Positions 1 to 5,645 of a stretch of DNA of 6,707 nucleotides are shown piece after piece. The position numbers and the translations under genes were made by a program. Origin of the DNA: Magnetospira sp. (lineage in GTDB: Bacteria > Pseudomonadota > Alphaproteobacteria > Rhodospirillales > Magnetospiraceae); the NCBI GenBank assembly GCA_028277325.1, contig JANQGL010000227.1, positions 1 through 6,707 on the forward strand, given 5' to 3'. The notes below the pieces were generated by a model. It did not search any database. It had not been told where the DNA came from and was given only the letters and a program-made list of their open reading frames with translations. The first letter of the stretch is position 1; each line of letters opens with the position of its first letter.

Positions 1-2
1 CC

Positions 3-281
3 CTCGACATCCGCCCGGGCGCCAACTCCCTGATCGTGCACTACGATCCGGCGCAGACCGATGTGGCGGCGCTCGGCCGCCTCCTGTTCGGGGACCCGCT
101 GCCGGCCCGCGCCGCCGCGCCGCGCCGCACCGCCGCCGCGCAACCGTCGCCGGACGCGGTGCGCAGGGTGGCGCTGGACCTGGGCAGGGTGTTCGTACGC
201 TCGGCCTTCAAGGTGGCGCTGGAGCAGGTGGTGAAGGGCGGTGTCGCGAGCCTCGCCCAGCGCGCGGCGGTCCGCGGTTGA
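3..281 (+). CDS. C-terminal part of a heavy-metal-associated (HMA-like) domain protein, 5' truncated
   Basis: The reading frame is open from the window edge to the TGA at 279-281, so the gene starts upstream and only its last 92 residues are visible. The first visible stretch, LDIRPGANSLIVHYDPAQTD, followed by VAALGRLLFG, resembles the last strands and helix of a ferredoxin-like HMA_2 fold (a strand ending in a hydrophobic-x-YDP motif, then a helix). A proline/alanine-rich linker follows, then a basic amphipathic helix ending ALEQVVKGGVASLAQRAAVRG. The metal-binding CxxC of classic HMA domains is not in the visible part, and HMA_2 proteins often lack it. GTG at 36 is an internal start-like codon, not the likely start. 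The next gene begins 41 bases later on the same strand. The family call rests on a short fragment and is tentative. Confidence 0.55.
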   Translation, partial: LDIRPGANSLIVHYDPAQTDVAALGRLLFGDPLPARAAAPRRTAAAQPSPDAVRRVALDLGRVFVRSAFKVALEQVVKGGVASLAQRAAVRG

Positions 282-322
282 CTGCGATCCCCCTCCCCCA
301 ACAGGAAAGGACCCGGGATCGC

Positions 323-598
323 ATGACCCACGTCGACAAGACCGACCGCCAGCTTTCGACCCGCCACCGGAGGACCCAGGCGCAACGCAAGCGCCTGAAG
401 CGGGAGCGCACTGCGGCCAAGAATTCCATGGTGGTGTCGCTCGGCGCCCTGGTCCTGACCGGCTATTTCATCTCGCGCGGCCGGCGCGCCGACGCCACCA
501 CCTACCGCACCGCGCACATGATCGCCGGCGTCGCCCTGCTCGGCACCTCCTACTGGCATGCCACCCTTTACGGAGCCGACCGGACGCCGCCGAAGTAG
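323..598 (+). CDS. small basic two-helix membrane protein of unknown function
   Basis: This 91-residue protein is not one I can assign to a named family. Residues 1-34 are strongly basic (RHRRTQAQRKRLKRERTAAK) and probably cytoplasmic. Two hydrophobic segments follow, at about 36-51 (MVVSLGALVLTGYFIS) and 64-82 (AHMIAGVALLGTSYWHATLY), separated by a short basic loop, so both ends are likely cytoplasmic. A histidine lies in or near the second helix at each end (H65 and H79). This could suit a metal or heme ligand pair, but that is speculation. The ATG at 323 is preferred because AGGAAAGG at 303-310 precedes it, though at a longish 12-base spacing. A TTG at 278 overlapping the previous stop would add 15 residues. 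It probably forms an operon with the upstream HMA-like gene. Confidence 0.7.
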   Translation: MTHVDKTDRQLSTRHRRTQAQRKRLKRERTAAKNSMVVSLGALVLTGYFISRGRRADATTYRTAHMIAGVALLGTSYWHATLYGADRTPPK

Positions 599-699
599 GG
601 GGCCCGACAGTTCGGGAAAGACGCCCGGCACGGAGTCGCTTCGCCCGCGTCGCAAGGTCGCCGCCCGGGACGACGACGTCCTCGAAGGCCCCGACCCGT

Positions 700-1164
700 T
701 CACCCGAGTTCCCTGACGCCGTCGGCGTGCAGGGCGCAGGCGACGAACGCGCCATGCGCCGCGTCGAAGCGAAACGCCGCCATCTCGCCGGCGCCGCCCG
801 CGCCGACGGCGACGACCAGCCACAGGAGATCGGGCTCGTCGACCCGCGCCAGATCGGTCGCCGAGGGAACGGGCGGCGCGTCGGGATGCGAATGGTAGTG
901 CCCGACCAAACGGCGACCGCTGCCCCGGACACGTTTTTCGACCGCGATGCGGACCCGCGGGTCGACCTCGAAGCGGTCGCGCCGGTCGCCCGCCGCCACG
1001 TTGTCCGCCGCCACCGCCTCGGTCACCGCGATCGCCCCGTCGGCGCCGGCGACGCCGACCAGAAGGCCGCAGCATTCGCGGGGATAGGCGGCCTCGGCGG
1101 CCGCCCGGATCGTCGTCCGGATCGGTTCGGGCAGGATCAGGGCCGGCTCAACGGGCCCGCACAT
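700..1164 (-). CDS. JAMM/MPN (Mov34/PAD-1, Prok-JAB) family zinc metallopeptidase
   Basis: This 154-residue protein carries a complete JAMM zinc-peptidase signature. Glutamate E30 lies in PRECCGLLVG, and the metal-binding block runs H91-S-H93, seven residues, S101-x2-D104. In the family the two histidines and the aspartate bind zinc and the glutamate is the general base. Bacterial members of this size cleave isopeptide or C-terminal bonds, often releasing ubiquitin-like sulfur-carrier proteins such as CysO or ThiS types, but no sulfur-carrier gene is in the window. The substrate is therefore unknown. The ATG at 1164 is the nearest usable start upstream of the conserved region; it gives a 17-base overlap with the preceding DUF6476-like gene and suggests translational coupling. 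No clear Shine-Dalgarno sequence precedes it. A start at 1218 is open but would add an implausible extension from a GC-rich shadow frame. Confidence 0.88.
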   Translation of the reverse strand: MCGPVEPALILPEPIRTTIRAAAEAAYPRECCGLLVGVAGADGAIAVTEAVAADNVAAGDRRDRFEVDPRVRIAVEKRVRGSGRRLVGHYHSHPDAPPVPSATDLARVDEPDLLWLVVAVGAGGAGEMAAFRFDAAHGAFVACALHADGVRELG

Positions 1165-1531
1165 GGCCGAGCACCCGGCCCGCCGCCAGGTCGACCACCA
1201 CCGCCCGGGCGCAGGCACCGGGGCCGGACACCCGCAGCAGCATCCGCCGGTCGGCCAGCATGCGGGCGTCGGCGATCGCGCAGCCCTCGGGGAGGCCGAG
1301 CACGACGTCGCCGAACGGGGCCAGGGGACCGGACGCCGCGACCGGAATCGAGTCGGCCGCCGGGGCGGTCGCCGCCGGCGCGCCGTCCGACCTGAAGAAC
1401 GTGAAATCGGGATCCTCGGCCTTCTTCATCAGGCCGTAGCCGATCACCGTCATCGCGACGACGATCAACAGGCCGAGTCCGACGACCAGGGACTTGAGTG
1501 CGAGCATGCGCCCGGTCCAGTCTGTTTCCAT
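1148..1531 (-). CDS. DUF6476-like single-pass membrane protein
   Basis: This protein of 127 residues has one N-terminal membrane helix at about residues 10-33 (LALKSLVVGLGLLIVVAMTV), a basic edge (MKK), then an alanine/proline linker at about 49-72. A small beta-rich C-terminal domain follows (VVLGLPEGCAIADARM, then RMLLRVSG and VVVDLAAGRVLGHVRAR). The layout and the short C-terminal domain match what I recall of DUF6476 proteins found beside rluD in alphaproteobacteria; function is unknown. The start at 1531 is supported by AAGGGG (plus-strand 1541-1546) nine bases upstream. An alternative ATG at 1507 would begin just before the helix. The start codon overlaps that of divergent rluD within CATG (1529-1532), so the promoter must lie inside rluD. 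The gene overlaps the downstream JAMM peptidase gene by 17 bases, indicating one transcript. Confidence 0.8.
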   Translation of the reverse strand: METDWTGRMLALKSLVVGLGLLIVVAMTVIGYGLMKKAEDPDFTFFRSDGAPAATAPAADSIPVAASGPLAPFGDVVLGLPEGCAIADARMLADRRMLLRVSGPGACARAVVVDLAAGRVLGHVRAR

Positions 1532-2492
1532 GACCAACGACCCCTTCACATACACCGTCGCGGTGGGCCCGGACAAGGCCGGCCAGCGGCTCGACCGGGT
1601 GCTCGCCGACGCCCTGCCGGAACTGACCCGCAGCCGCCTCAAGACGCTGATCGAATCCGGGGCGGTGCGACTCGGCGACCGGGCGGCGACCGGGCCGGCC
1701 GGCAAGGTGCGCGACGGCGAGGTGTACCACGTGGCGGTGCCCCCGGCGGCGCCGGCCGCCCCGGCGGCGCAGGACATTCCGCTGCGGGTGGTCTACGAGG
1801 ACGAGCACCTGATCGTGATCGACAAGCCGCCGGGGCTGGTCGTCCATCCGGCGGCCGGCAATCCGGACCGCACCCTGGTCAACGCCCTGCTGGCCCATTG
1901 CGGCGACGGCCTGCCGGGGATCGGCGGCGTGCAGCGACCGGGAATCGTCCACCGGCTGGACAAGGACACCAGCGGCCTGATGGTCGCCGCCAAGACCGAA
2001 TCGGCGCAGGCCGGGCTGGCCGCCCAGTTCGCCGCCCACAGCCTGGAACGCGCCTACCGGGCGGTGGTCTGGGGGCATCCGACGCCGCGCGCCGGCAGCC
2101 TCGACGGACCGATCGGCCGCAGTCCCCGCAACCGCAAGAAGATGGCCGTGGTGGCCCGCAACGGCAAGCCGGCGCGCACCGACTACCGGGTCGAGCGCCG
2201 GCTCGGCCGGCACGCGGCGCTGATCGAGTGCCGGCTGCGAACCGGGCGCACCCACCAGATCCGGGTCCACATGAGCCACGCCGGACATCCCCTGGTCGGC
2301 GATCCGGTCTACGGCCGCCGGCCGCGCGGCCTGCCACCCGAACCGGTCGCCGCCGAAAAACGCCTCGGACGGCAGGCTCTTCACGCATATTTGATCGGGT
2401 TTATGCATCCGGTTTCTGGGGATAAGATTCGTTTCGAAACCGTTTTGCCATATGATATCAGAGAGTTAGCTGATATATTAGAGAAACATTGA
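1530..2492 (+). CDS. rluD: 23S rRNA pseudouridine synthase, RluA family, RluD type
   Basis: This 320-residue enzyme isomerises uridines in 23S rRNA; E. coli RluD acts on helix 69 positions 1911, 1915 and 1917. An N-terminal S4 RNA-binding domain spans about 18-70 (GQRLDRVLADALPELTRSRL). The catalytic domain begins near 82. The motif GIVHRLDKDTSGLM places the catalytic aspartate at D144. Further family blocks are RTGRTHQIRVHMSHAGHPLV and GDPVYG (238-262), and a C-terminal LHAYLIGFMHP. Length is normal. The ATG at 1530 starts a typical RluD N-terminus but has no clear Shine-Dalgarno; ATG 1506 and TTG 1494 are in-frame alternatives with AGGGA at 1488-1492 nearby. Codons 286-320 switch sharply to AT-rich usage although the protein remains family-like, probably because rpoH control signals overlap the gene end. 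RluD versus another RluA paralogue is inferred from size, motifs and synteny. Confidence 0.92.
   Translation: MTNDPFTYTVAVGPDKAGQRLDRVLADALPELTRSRLKTLIESGAVRLGDRAATGPAGKVRDGEVYHVAVPPAAPAAPAAQDIPLRVVYEDEHLIVIDKPPGLVVHPAAGNPDRTLVNALLAHCGDGLPGIGGVQRPGIVHRLDKDTSGLMVAAKTESAQAGLAAQFAAHSLERAYRAVVWGHPTPRAGSLDGPIGRSPRNRKKMAVVARNGKPARTDYRVERRLGRHAALIECRLRTGRTHQIRVHMSHAGHPLVGDPVYGRRPRGLPPEPVAAEKRLGRQALHAYLIGFMHPVSGDKIRFETVLPYDIRELADILEKH
2471..2479 (+). promoter_or_regulatory. candidate extended -10 promoter element for rpoH inside the end of rluD
   Basis: The sequence TGATATATT has a TGn extension followed by TATATT (five of six matches to TATAAT). It lies in the AT-rich tail of rluD, about 125 bases before the rpoH start. 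No good -35 hexamer lies at 16-18 bases, but extended -10 promoters can do without one. The call is from sequence pattern only. Confidence 0.35.
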
Positions 2493-2499
2493 TTCTGGG

Positions 2500-2528
2500 T
2501 TTACTTGAGCGAAAAACTGGGGTATTGT
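2500..2528 (+). promoter_or_regulatory. candidate sigma-70-like promoter for rpoH
   Basis: TTTACT (2500-2505) and TATTGT (2523-2528) are separated by exactly 17 bases, and each matches four of six housekeeping consensus positions. Transcription would begin near 2535 and give a 5' leader of roughly 70 bases. The -35 region overlaps CTTGAG (2504-2509), reminiscent of a heat-shock -35 element, but no matching heat-shock -10 element was found at the right distance. Confidence 0.4.
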
Positions 2529-2563
2529 CCAAGTCAGACCGCGAAAACGGTTCGATCTCAGAT

Positions 2564-2580
2564 CCGGCCTTGGGGGCCGG
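2564..2580 (+). promoter_or_regulatory. short GC hairpin in the rpoH leader
   Basis: CCGGCC (2564-2569) and GGCCGG (2575-2580) form a perfect six-base-pair stem with a five-base loop TTGGG. It ends nine bases before the GGGAG ribosome-binding sequence (2590-2594). It leaves the ribosome-binding site free, so it is more likely a stability or folding element than an occluding thermosensor. No function is demonstrated. Confidence 0.3.
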
Positions 2581-2602
2581 CCGACCGACGGGAGACCACG
2601 AC

Positions 2603-3496
2603 ATGACCGCCATGAGCCTGAGCCTGGGCACATCGCCGTCCGCCAACCTGACCCGTTACCTCCAGGACATCCGCAAGTTTCCGATGCTGAAGGCGGACGA
2701 GGAATACATGCTGGCGCAGCGTTGGCGCCAGCATGGCGACGACAGCGCCGCCCACGCGCTCGTGACCAGCCACCTGCGCCTGGTCGCCAAGATCGCGATG
2801 GGATATCGCGGCTACGGCCTGCCGGTCGGCGAGCTGATCTCCGAGGGCAACGTGGGCATGATCCAGGCGGTGCGCCGGTTCGATCCGGAGAAGGGATTCC
2901 GGCTCGCCACCTATGCCATGTGGTGGATCCGCGCCGCGATCCAGGAGTACATCCTGCACTCCTGGTCGCTGGTCAAGATGGGCACCACGGCCGCCCAGAA
3001 GAAGCTGTTCTTCAACCTGCGCAAGCTGAAGGGGCAGATGCAGGCGATCGACGACGGCGACATGCCGCCGGAAACCGTGACCGCGATCGCCGAGCGGCTG
3101 AACGTCTCCGAGGAGGAGGTGGTCAACATGAACCGCCGCCTCGCGAGCCCCGACCACTCGCTGAACGCCAGCCTGCGCGAGGACGGCGACGGCGAATGGC
3201 AGGACTGGCTGGTCGACGACAGCGAGGACCAGGAATCCCAGCTCGGCCGCAACCAGGAACTGACCGAGCGCCGCTCGCTGCTCAAGGACGCCATGGAGCT
3301 GCTGAGCGACCGCGAGCGACACATCTTCGAGGAGCGCCGCCTCAGGGAAACGCCCTCCACCCTGGAAGACCTGAGCCGCGAATACGGGATTTCGCGCGAA
3401 CGGGTGCGCCAGATCGAGGTACGGGCGTTCGAGAAGGTCCAGAAGGCGATGCGCAACGCCGCCTTGCGGCCGCGCCTCGCGGCGCAGCCGGCCTGA
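2603..3496 (+). CDS. rpoH: RNA polymerase heat-shock sigma factor RpoH (sigma-32)
   Basis: This 297-residue sigma-70-family factor directs RNA polymerase to heat-shock promoters (chaperones, proteases). Region 1.2 is near 14-45 (NLTRYLQDIRKFPMLKADEE). Region 2 runs about 50-125, including GELISEGNVGMIQAVRRFDP and the promoter-melting TYAMWWIRAAIQEYIL. The RpoH box, diagnostic for this group, is QKKLFFNLR at 132-140; lysine replaces the enterobacterial arginine, as is common in alphaproteobacteria. Region 4.2, with the helix-turn-helix that reads the -35 element, is TLEDLSREYGISRERVRQIE (253-272). The ATG at 2603 is chosen because GGGAG at 2590-2594 lies eight bases upstream; ATG 2612 is a weaker alternative. 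It follows rluD by 110 bases, with candidate promoters in that gap and in the rluD end, so it need not depend on rluD transcription. It is followed by a strong terminator. Confidence 0.97.
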   Translation: MTAMSLSLGTSPSANLTRYLQDIRKFPMLKADEEYMLAQRWRQHGDDSAAHALVTSHLRLVAKIAMGYRGYGLPVGELISEGNVGMIQAVRRFDPEKGFRLATYAMWWIRAAIQEYILHSWSLVKMGTTAAQKKLFFNLRKLKGQMQAIDDGDMPPETVTAIAERLNVSEEEVVNMNRRLASPDHSLNASLREDGDGEWQDWLVDDSEDQESQLGRNQELTERRSLLKDAMELLSDRERHIFEERRLRETPSTLEDLSREYGISRERVRQIEVRAFEKVQKAMRNAALRPRLAAQPA

Positions 3497-3537
3497 GGTC
3501 ACGTCGTCACGCCACGGCGGCCGCGGGCCGGCCGCCC

Positions 3538-3577
3538 GGACCCCTTCGGTTTCCTCCGCCGAAGGGGTCCTTCGTTT
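3538..3577 (+). terminator. Rho-independent terminator of rpoH
   Basis: GGACCCCTTCGG (3538-3549) and CCGAAGGGGTCC (3559-3570) form a perfect 12-base-pair stem with a nine-base loop, followed by TTCGTTT (3571-3577). It lies 41 bases after the rpoH stop. The opposite strand has no T-run after the stem, so it probably acts mainly on the rpoH transcript and not on the convergent zinc-ribbon gene ending at 3594. Confidence 0.9.
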
Positions 3578-3593
3578 ATGTGGCGGCACGCCG

Positions 3594-4736
3594 TCACTCG
3601 GTCGGCGGGTCTTCGGTGAACTGAACCTCCATCCGCCGCGCGGTGAGGGCCATGTTGCGGACCACGGCGCGGAACCGCTGCCGCCCGGCCGGCTCGATCT
3701 CCGGACGGGTCGGCCCGATGACCAGGCTTTGCACCGTCGTGTCCCCGGCGTCGAGCAGAACGATCTTCAGGTTGGGCACCGGTCGCGGCAGGTCGGTGGT
3801 GTTGACGATCACCCCCCGCACCACCATGGTGTCGCCGTCGCCCTCGGTGGCGAATTCGGTTCGCGTGTCGACCACGTTCAGGCCGGCGCCCAACGCCTCC
3901 CGCATGCCCATCGACGCGTAAAGCGCCTCCGCGCCCGGCCACAGCGCGACCACCTGATCGCGGAACAGGAACCCGCCCATGCCGGCCGCCACCGTCAGCA
4001 CGGCCACCGCGACAAGGACGATGCGCAGCACCCCGCCCTTGCGCTCGGGGCTCGGCGCCTCGCCGGAAAACACCTGCGGGATCGGCTCCGGATCGGGCAG
4101 TGCGTCGGGTTCGTCGTGGGTGTCGCGCGACAGGTCGTCGTCGACGTCGTCGGCATAGGAGGTCACCGGGCCCGGGTCCGGCTCGTCGATCACCGACTCG
4201 TCGAAATCGGCGGCGGCGTCCTCGGCCGGCGCCTCGAAATCGCTGTCCGGCGCCAGGTCCGCGCTGTCCAGGCTTTCGAAATCGGTGGACTCTTCGCCGT
4301 CGTCCGGGAAGTCGAAATCGGAGACCGCCACCGATTCCGATTCCGGTTCCGGTTCCGGTTCCGGCTCAGGGGCCGGCGGATCGGGCGGCGGCGGGGCCGG
4401 CGGCCGGGCGGCCGGCGGAGGTGTTTCCGGCGGCGGGTAGGCGCCCGGCGGCGGATAGCCCGGCGGGTAGGCACCGGGCGGCGGATAGCCGGGCGGGTAG
4501 GCACCGGGCGGCGGATAGCCCGGCGGATAGGCGCCCGGGGGCGGATGGGAACCGGTCTGCGGCGGGTAGACGGCGGGCGGCGGGGCCGACGGCGGGGCCG
4601 GCGGCGGCGGCGGGGCCTCGGGACCCTGATGCCACTGGTGGCCGCAGGCCGAGCAGCGGACCGTCTTCCCGGTGGCGCCGAGACTGGCCGGATTGATCCC
4701 GTAGCTGGTCCGGCAATTCGGACAGGTGATGAACAT
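3594..4736 (-). CDS. MJ0042-type zinc-ribbon, proline-rich, single-pass membrane protein with DUF3426-like C-terminus
   Basis: This 380-residue protein has an N-terminal zinc ribbon with ligands C5, C8, C28 and C31 (ITCPNCRTSYGI and VRCSACGHQWHQ). A proline-rich region follows at about 41-127, with a decapeptide YPPGYPPPGA repeated about three times (70-100) and a PE/SE run at 123-135. An acidic, probably disordered segment covers about 136-229. One membrane helix lies at about 236-257, then a beta-rich C-terminal domain at 258-380 (VVRGVIVNTTDLPRPVPNLK, MEVQFTEDPP) resembling DUF3426. The zinc ribbon would be cytoplasmic and the C-terminus periplasmic. The ATG at 4736 is preferred because the zinc ribbon begins right after it; GGGAAGG lies about 12 bases upstream. 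A TTG at 4748 adds four residues. It is divergent from ftsE and convergent with rpoH. The function is unknown; a link to envelope or division is only suggested by position. Confidence 0.88.
   Translation of the reverse strand: MFITCPNCRTSYGINPASLGATGKTVRCSACGHQWHQGPEAPPPPPAPPSAPPPAVYPPQTGSHPPPGAYPPGYPPPGAYPPGYPPPGAYPPGYPPPGAYPPPETPPPAARPPAPPPPDPPAPEPEPEPEPESESVAVSDFDFPDDGEESTDFESLDSADLAPDSDFEAPAEDAAADFDESVIDEPDPGPVTSYADDVDDDLSRDTHDEPDALPDPEPIPQVFSGEAPSPERKGGVLRIVLVAVAVLTVAAGMGGFLFRDQVVALWPGAEALYASMGMREALGAGLNVVDTRTEFATEGDGDTMVVRGVIVNTTDLPRPVPNLKIVLLDAGDTTVQSLVIGPTRPEIEPAGRQRFRAVVRNMALTARRMEVQFTEDPPTE
4333..4368. repeat. hexanucleotide tandem repeat coding for a PE/SE run
   Basis: Six tandem hexamers, two GATTCC, three GGTTCC and one GGCTCA, read on the plus strand. 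On the coding (minus) strand they give the alternating proline-glutamate and serine-glutamate run at residues 125-135 of the zinc-ribbon protein. The exact three-fold repetition suggests slippage-type expansion within the gene. Confidence 0.8.
4441..4548. repeat. 30-bp in-frame minisatellite coding for YPPGYPPPGA units
   Basis: Three full 30-base units (4441-4470, 4471-4500, 4501-4530) and a partial fourth (4531-4548) lie head to tail. Units two and three differ at only two positions. Because 30 is divisible by three, gain or loss of a unit changes the proline-rich linker length by ten residues without shifting the frame. Confidence 0.9.
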
Positions 4737-4766
4737 GTGTCGCCACAACCTTCCCAGTTTCGTTTT

Positions 4767-4795
4767 GTTATAGGCGCTTGTTCACCGCGAAGCAA
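4767..4795 (-). promoter_or_regulatory. candidate sigma-70-like promoter of the zinc-ribbon gene
   Basis: Read on the minus strand, TTGCTT (plus-strand 4790-4795) and TATAAC (4767-4772) are separated by exactly 17 bases. The -10 matches five of six consensus positions; the -35 matches three. Transcription would begin near 4760, giving a leader of roughly 25 bases that contains the GGGAAGG ribosome-binding sequence. Confidence 0.55.
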
Positions 4796-4942
4796 GGAGA
4801 TGGCCGGACACCCGGGACTGGACGCCACGGGGGCATCGTGCCAAAGTGCGCGCGCCGCGCGCGGCACGCGAAGGGTCGTCGACGCGGCCGAAGCGCCGGG
4901 CGGCGGGCGCCATTCCAGCCGTCGGACGGAACGGGGACGGGG
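4796..4942. other. gene-free half of the divergent control region upstream of ftsE
   Basis: I found no convincing coding sequence, terminator or consensus promoter for ftsE here. A GC-rich inverted sequence at 4846-4867 (outer GTGC and GCAC arms around alternating GC) could form a bulged hairpin. The ribosome-binding region of ftsE is only a run of G residues (GGGGACGGGG, 4933-4942), a weak match. Confidence 0.5.
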
Positions 4943-5644
4943 ATGCACCTGGACGCCGAGTCGGTGGTGCGATTCGAGAACGTGGGGCTGCGATACGGTC
5001 TGGGCGCGGAAATCCTGCAGGACGTGACGTTCTCGCTGCCGACCGGCTCGTTCCACTACCTGATCGGCCCCAGCGGCGCCGGTAAGTCTTCGCTGCTGCG
5101 CCTGATGTACCTGGCGATGCGGCCGTCGCGCGGGCTGATCACCCTGTTCGGGCGCGACGTGGCGACGACGCCGCGCGACAGGCTGCCCGAGATGCGCCGC
5201 CGCATCGGCGTGGTGTTCCAGGACTTCCGCCTGCTCCGCCACCTGAGCGCGTTCGACAACGTGGCCCTGCCGTTGCGCGTCGCCGGGGTGCGCGAAACGG
5301 AAATCCGCCGCCACGTGGAGGAGCTTCTGGTCTGGGTCGGCCTGCAGGATCACATGAAGGCGCGCCCGCCGACCCTGTCCGGCGGCCAGCAGCAGCGGGT
5401 CGCCATCGCCCGCGCGGTGATCGCCCGGCCGCGCCTGCTGATCGCCGACGAACCGACCGGCAACGTCGACGAACGGGTCGCCGACCGCTTGATCCACCTG
5501 TTCGAGGAGCTCAACCGGCTGAGCACCACCGTGGTGGTGGCGACCCACAACGAACCGCTGACCCGCCGCCGGCCGCACCCGGCGCTGCGCCTGGAGCACG
5601 GGCAGCTGACGGCGCTCCCGGCCGCCGCCCCGGAGGTCGCCTGA
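4943..5644 (+). CDS. ftsE: cell-division ATP-binding protein FtsE
   Basis: This 233-residue ABC ATPase is the cytoplasmic subunit of FtsEX, which couples ATP hydrolysis at the division site to activation of periplasmic peptidoglycan hydrolases. All nucleotide-binding motifs are present: Walker A GPSGAGKSS with K48, Q-loop Q93 (VVFQDFRLL), signature LSGGQQQRVAIARA (145-158), Walker B LLIADEP with E170, D-loop TGNVDE, and H-loop H202 in ATHN. The FtsE-typical FQDFRLL is clear. Length is slightly above the E. coli protein (222 residues) because of an alanine/proline-rich C-terminal tail. The ATG at 4943 immediately precedes the usual N-terminal sequence (VVRFENVGLRYG); upstream in-frame extensions look like GC-rich shadow sequence. 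ftsX starts one base after the stop, so the two are co-transcribed and probably translationally coupled. Confidence 0.95.
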   Translation: MHLDAESVVRFENVGLRYGLGAEILQDVTFSLPTGSFHYLIGPSGAGKSSLLRLMYLAMRPSRGLITLFGRDVATTPRDRLPEMRRRIGVVFQDFRLLRHLSAFDNVALPLRVAGVRETEIRRHVEELLVWVGLQDHMKARPPTLSGGQQQRVAIARAVIARPRLLIADEPTGNVDERVADRLIHLFEELNRLSTTVVVATHNEPLTRRRPHPALRLEHGQLTALPAAAPEVA

Positions 5645-5645
5645 C

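Noticed and set aside
603..616. CCCGA/TCGGG mini-hairpin after the two-helix protein gene, considered as a terminator
   Set aside because: The stem is only five pairs with no T-tract. The rest of the roughly 100-base convergent gap (599-699) shows nothing I can support.
2504..2528. CTTGAG considered as the -35 of a heat-shock (RpoH) promoter for rpoH autoregulation
   Set aside because: No CCCCAT- or CYTAT-like -10 element is found at an acceptable distance; GGGGTATT lies there instead.
4441..4548. 30-bp repeats considered as a CRISPR array
   Set aside because: The units are directly adjacent without spacers and encode an in-frame proline-rich peptide.
4846..4867. GC-alternating inverted sequence upstream of ftsE considered as an operator
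   Set aside because: It is low-complexity alternating GC with a bulged pairing, which arises easily by chance in this composition.
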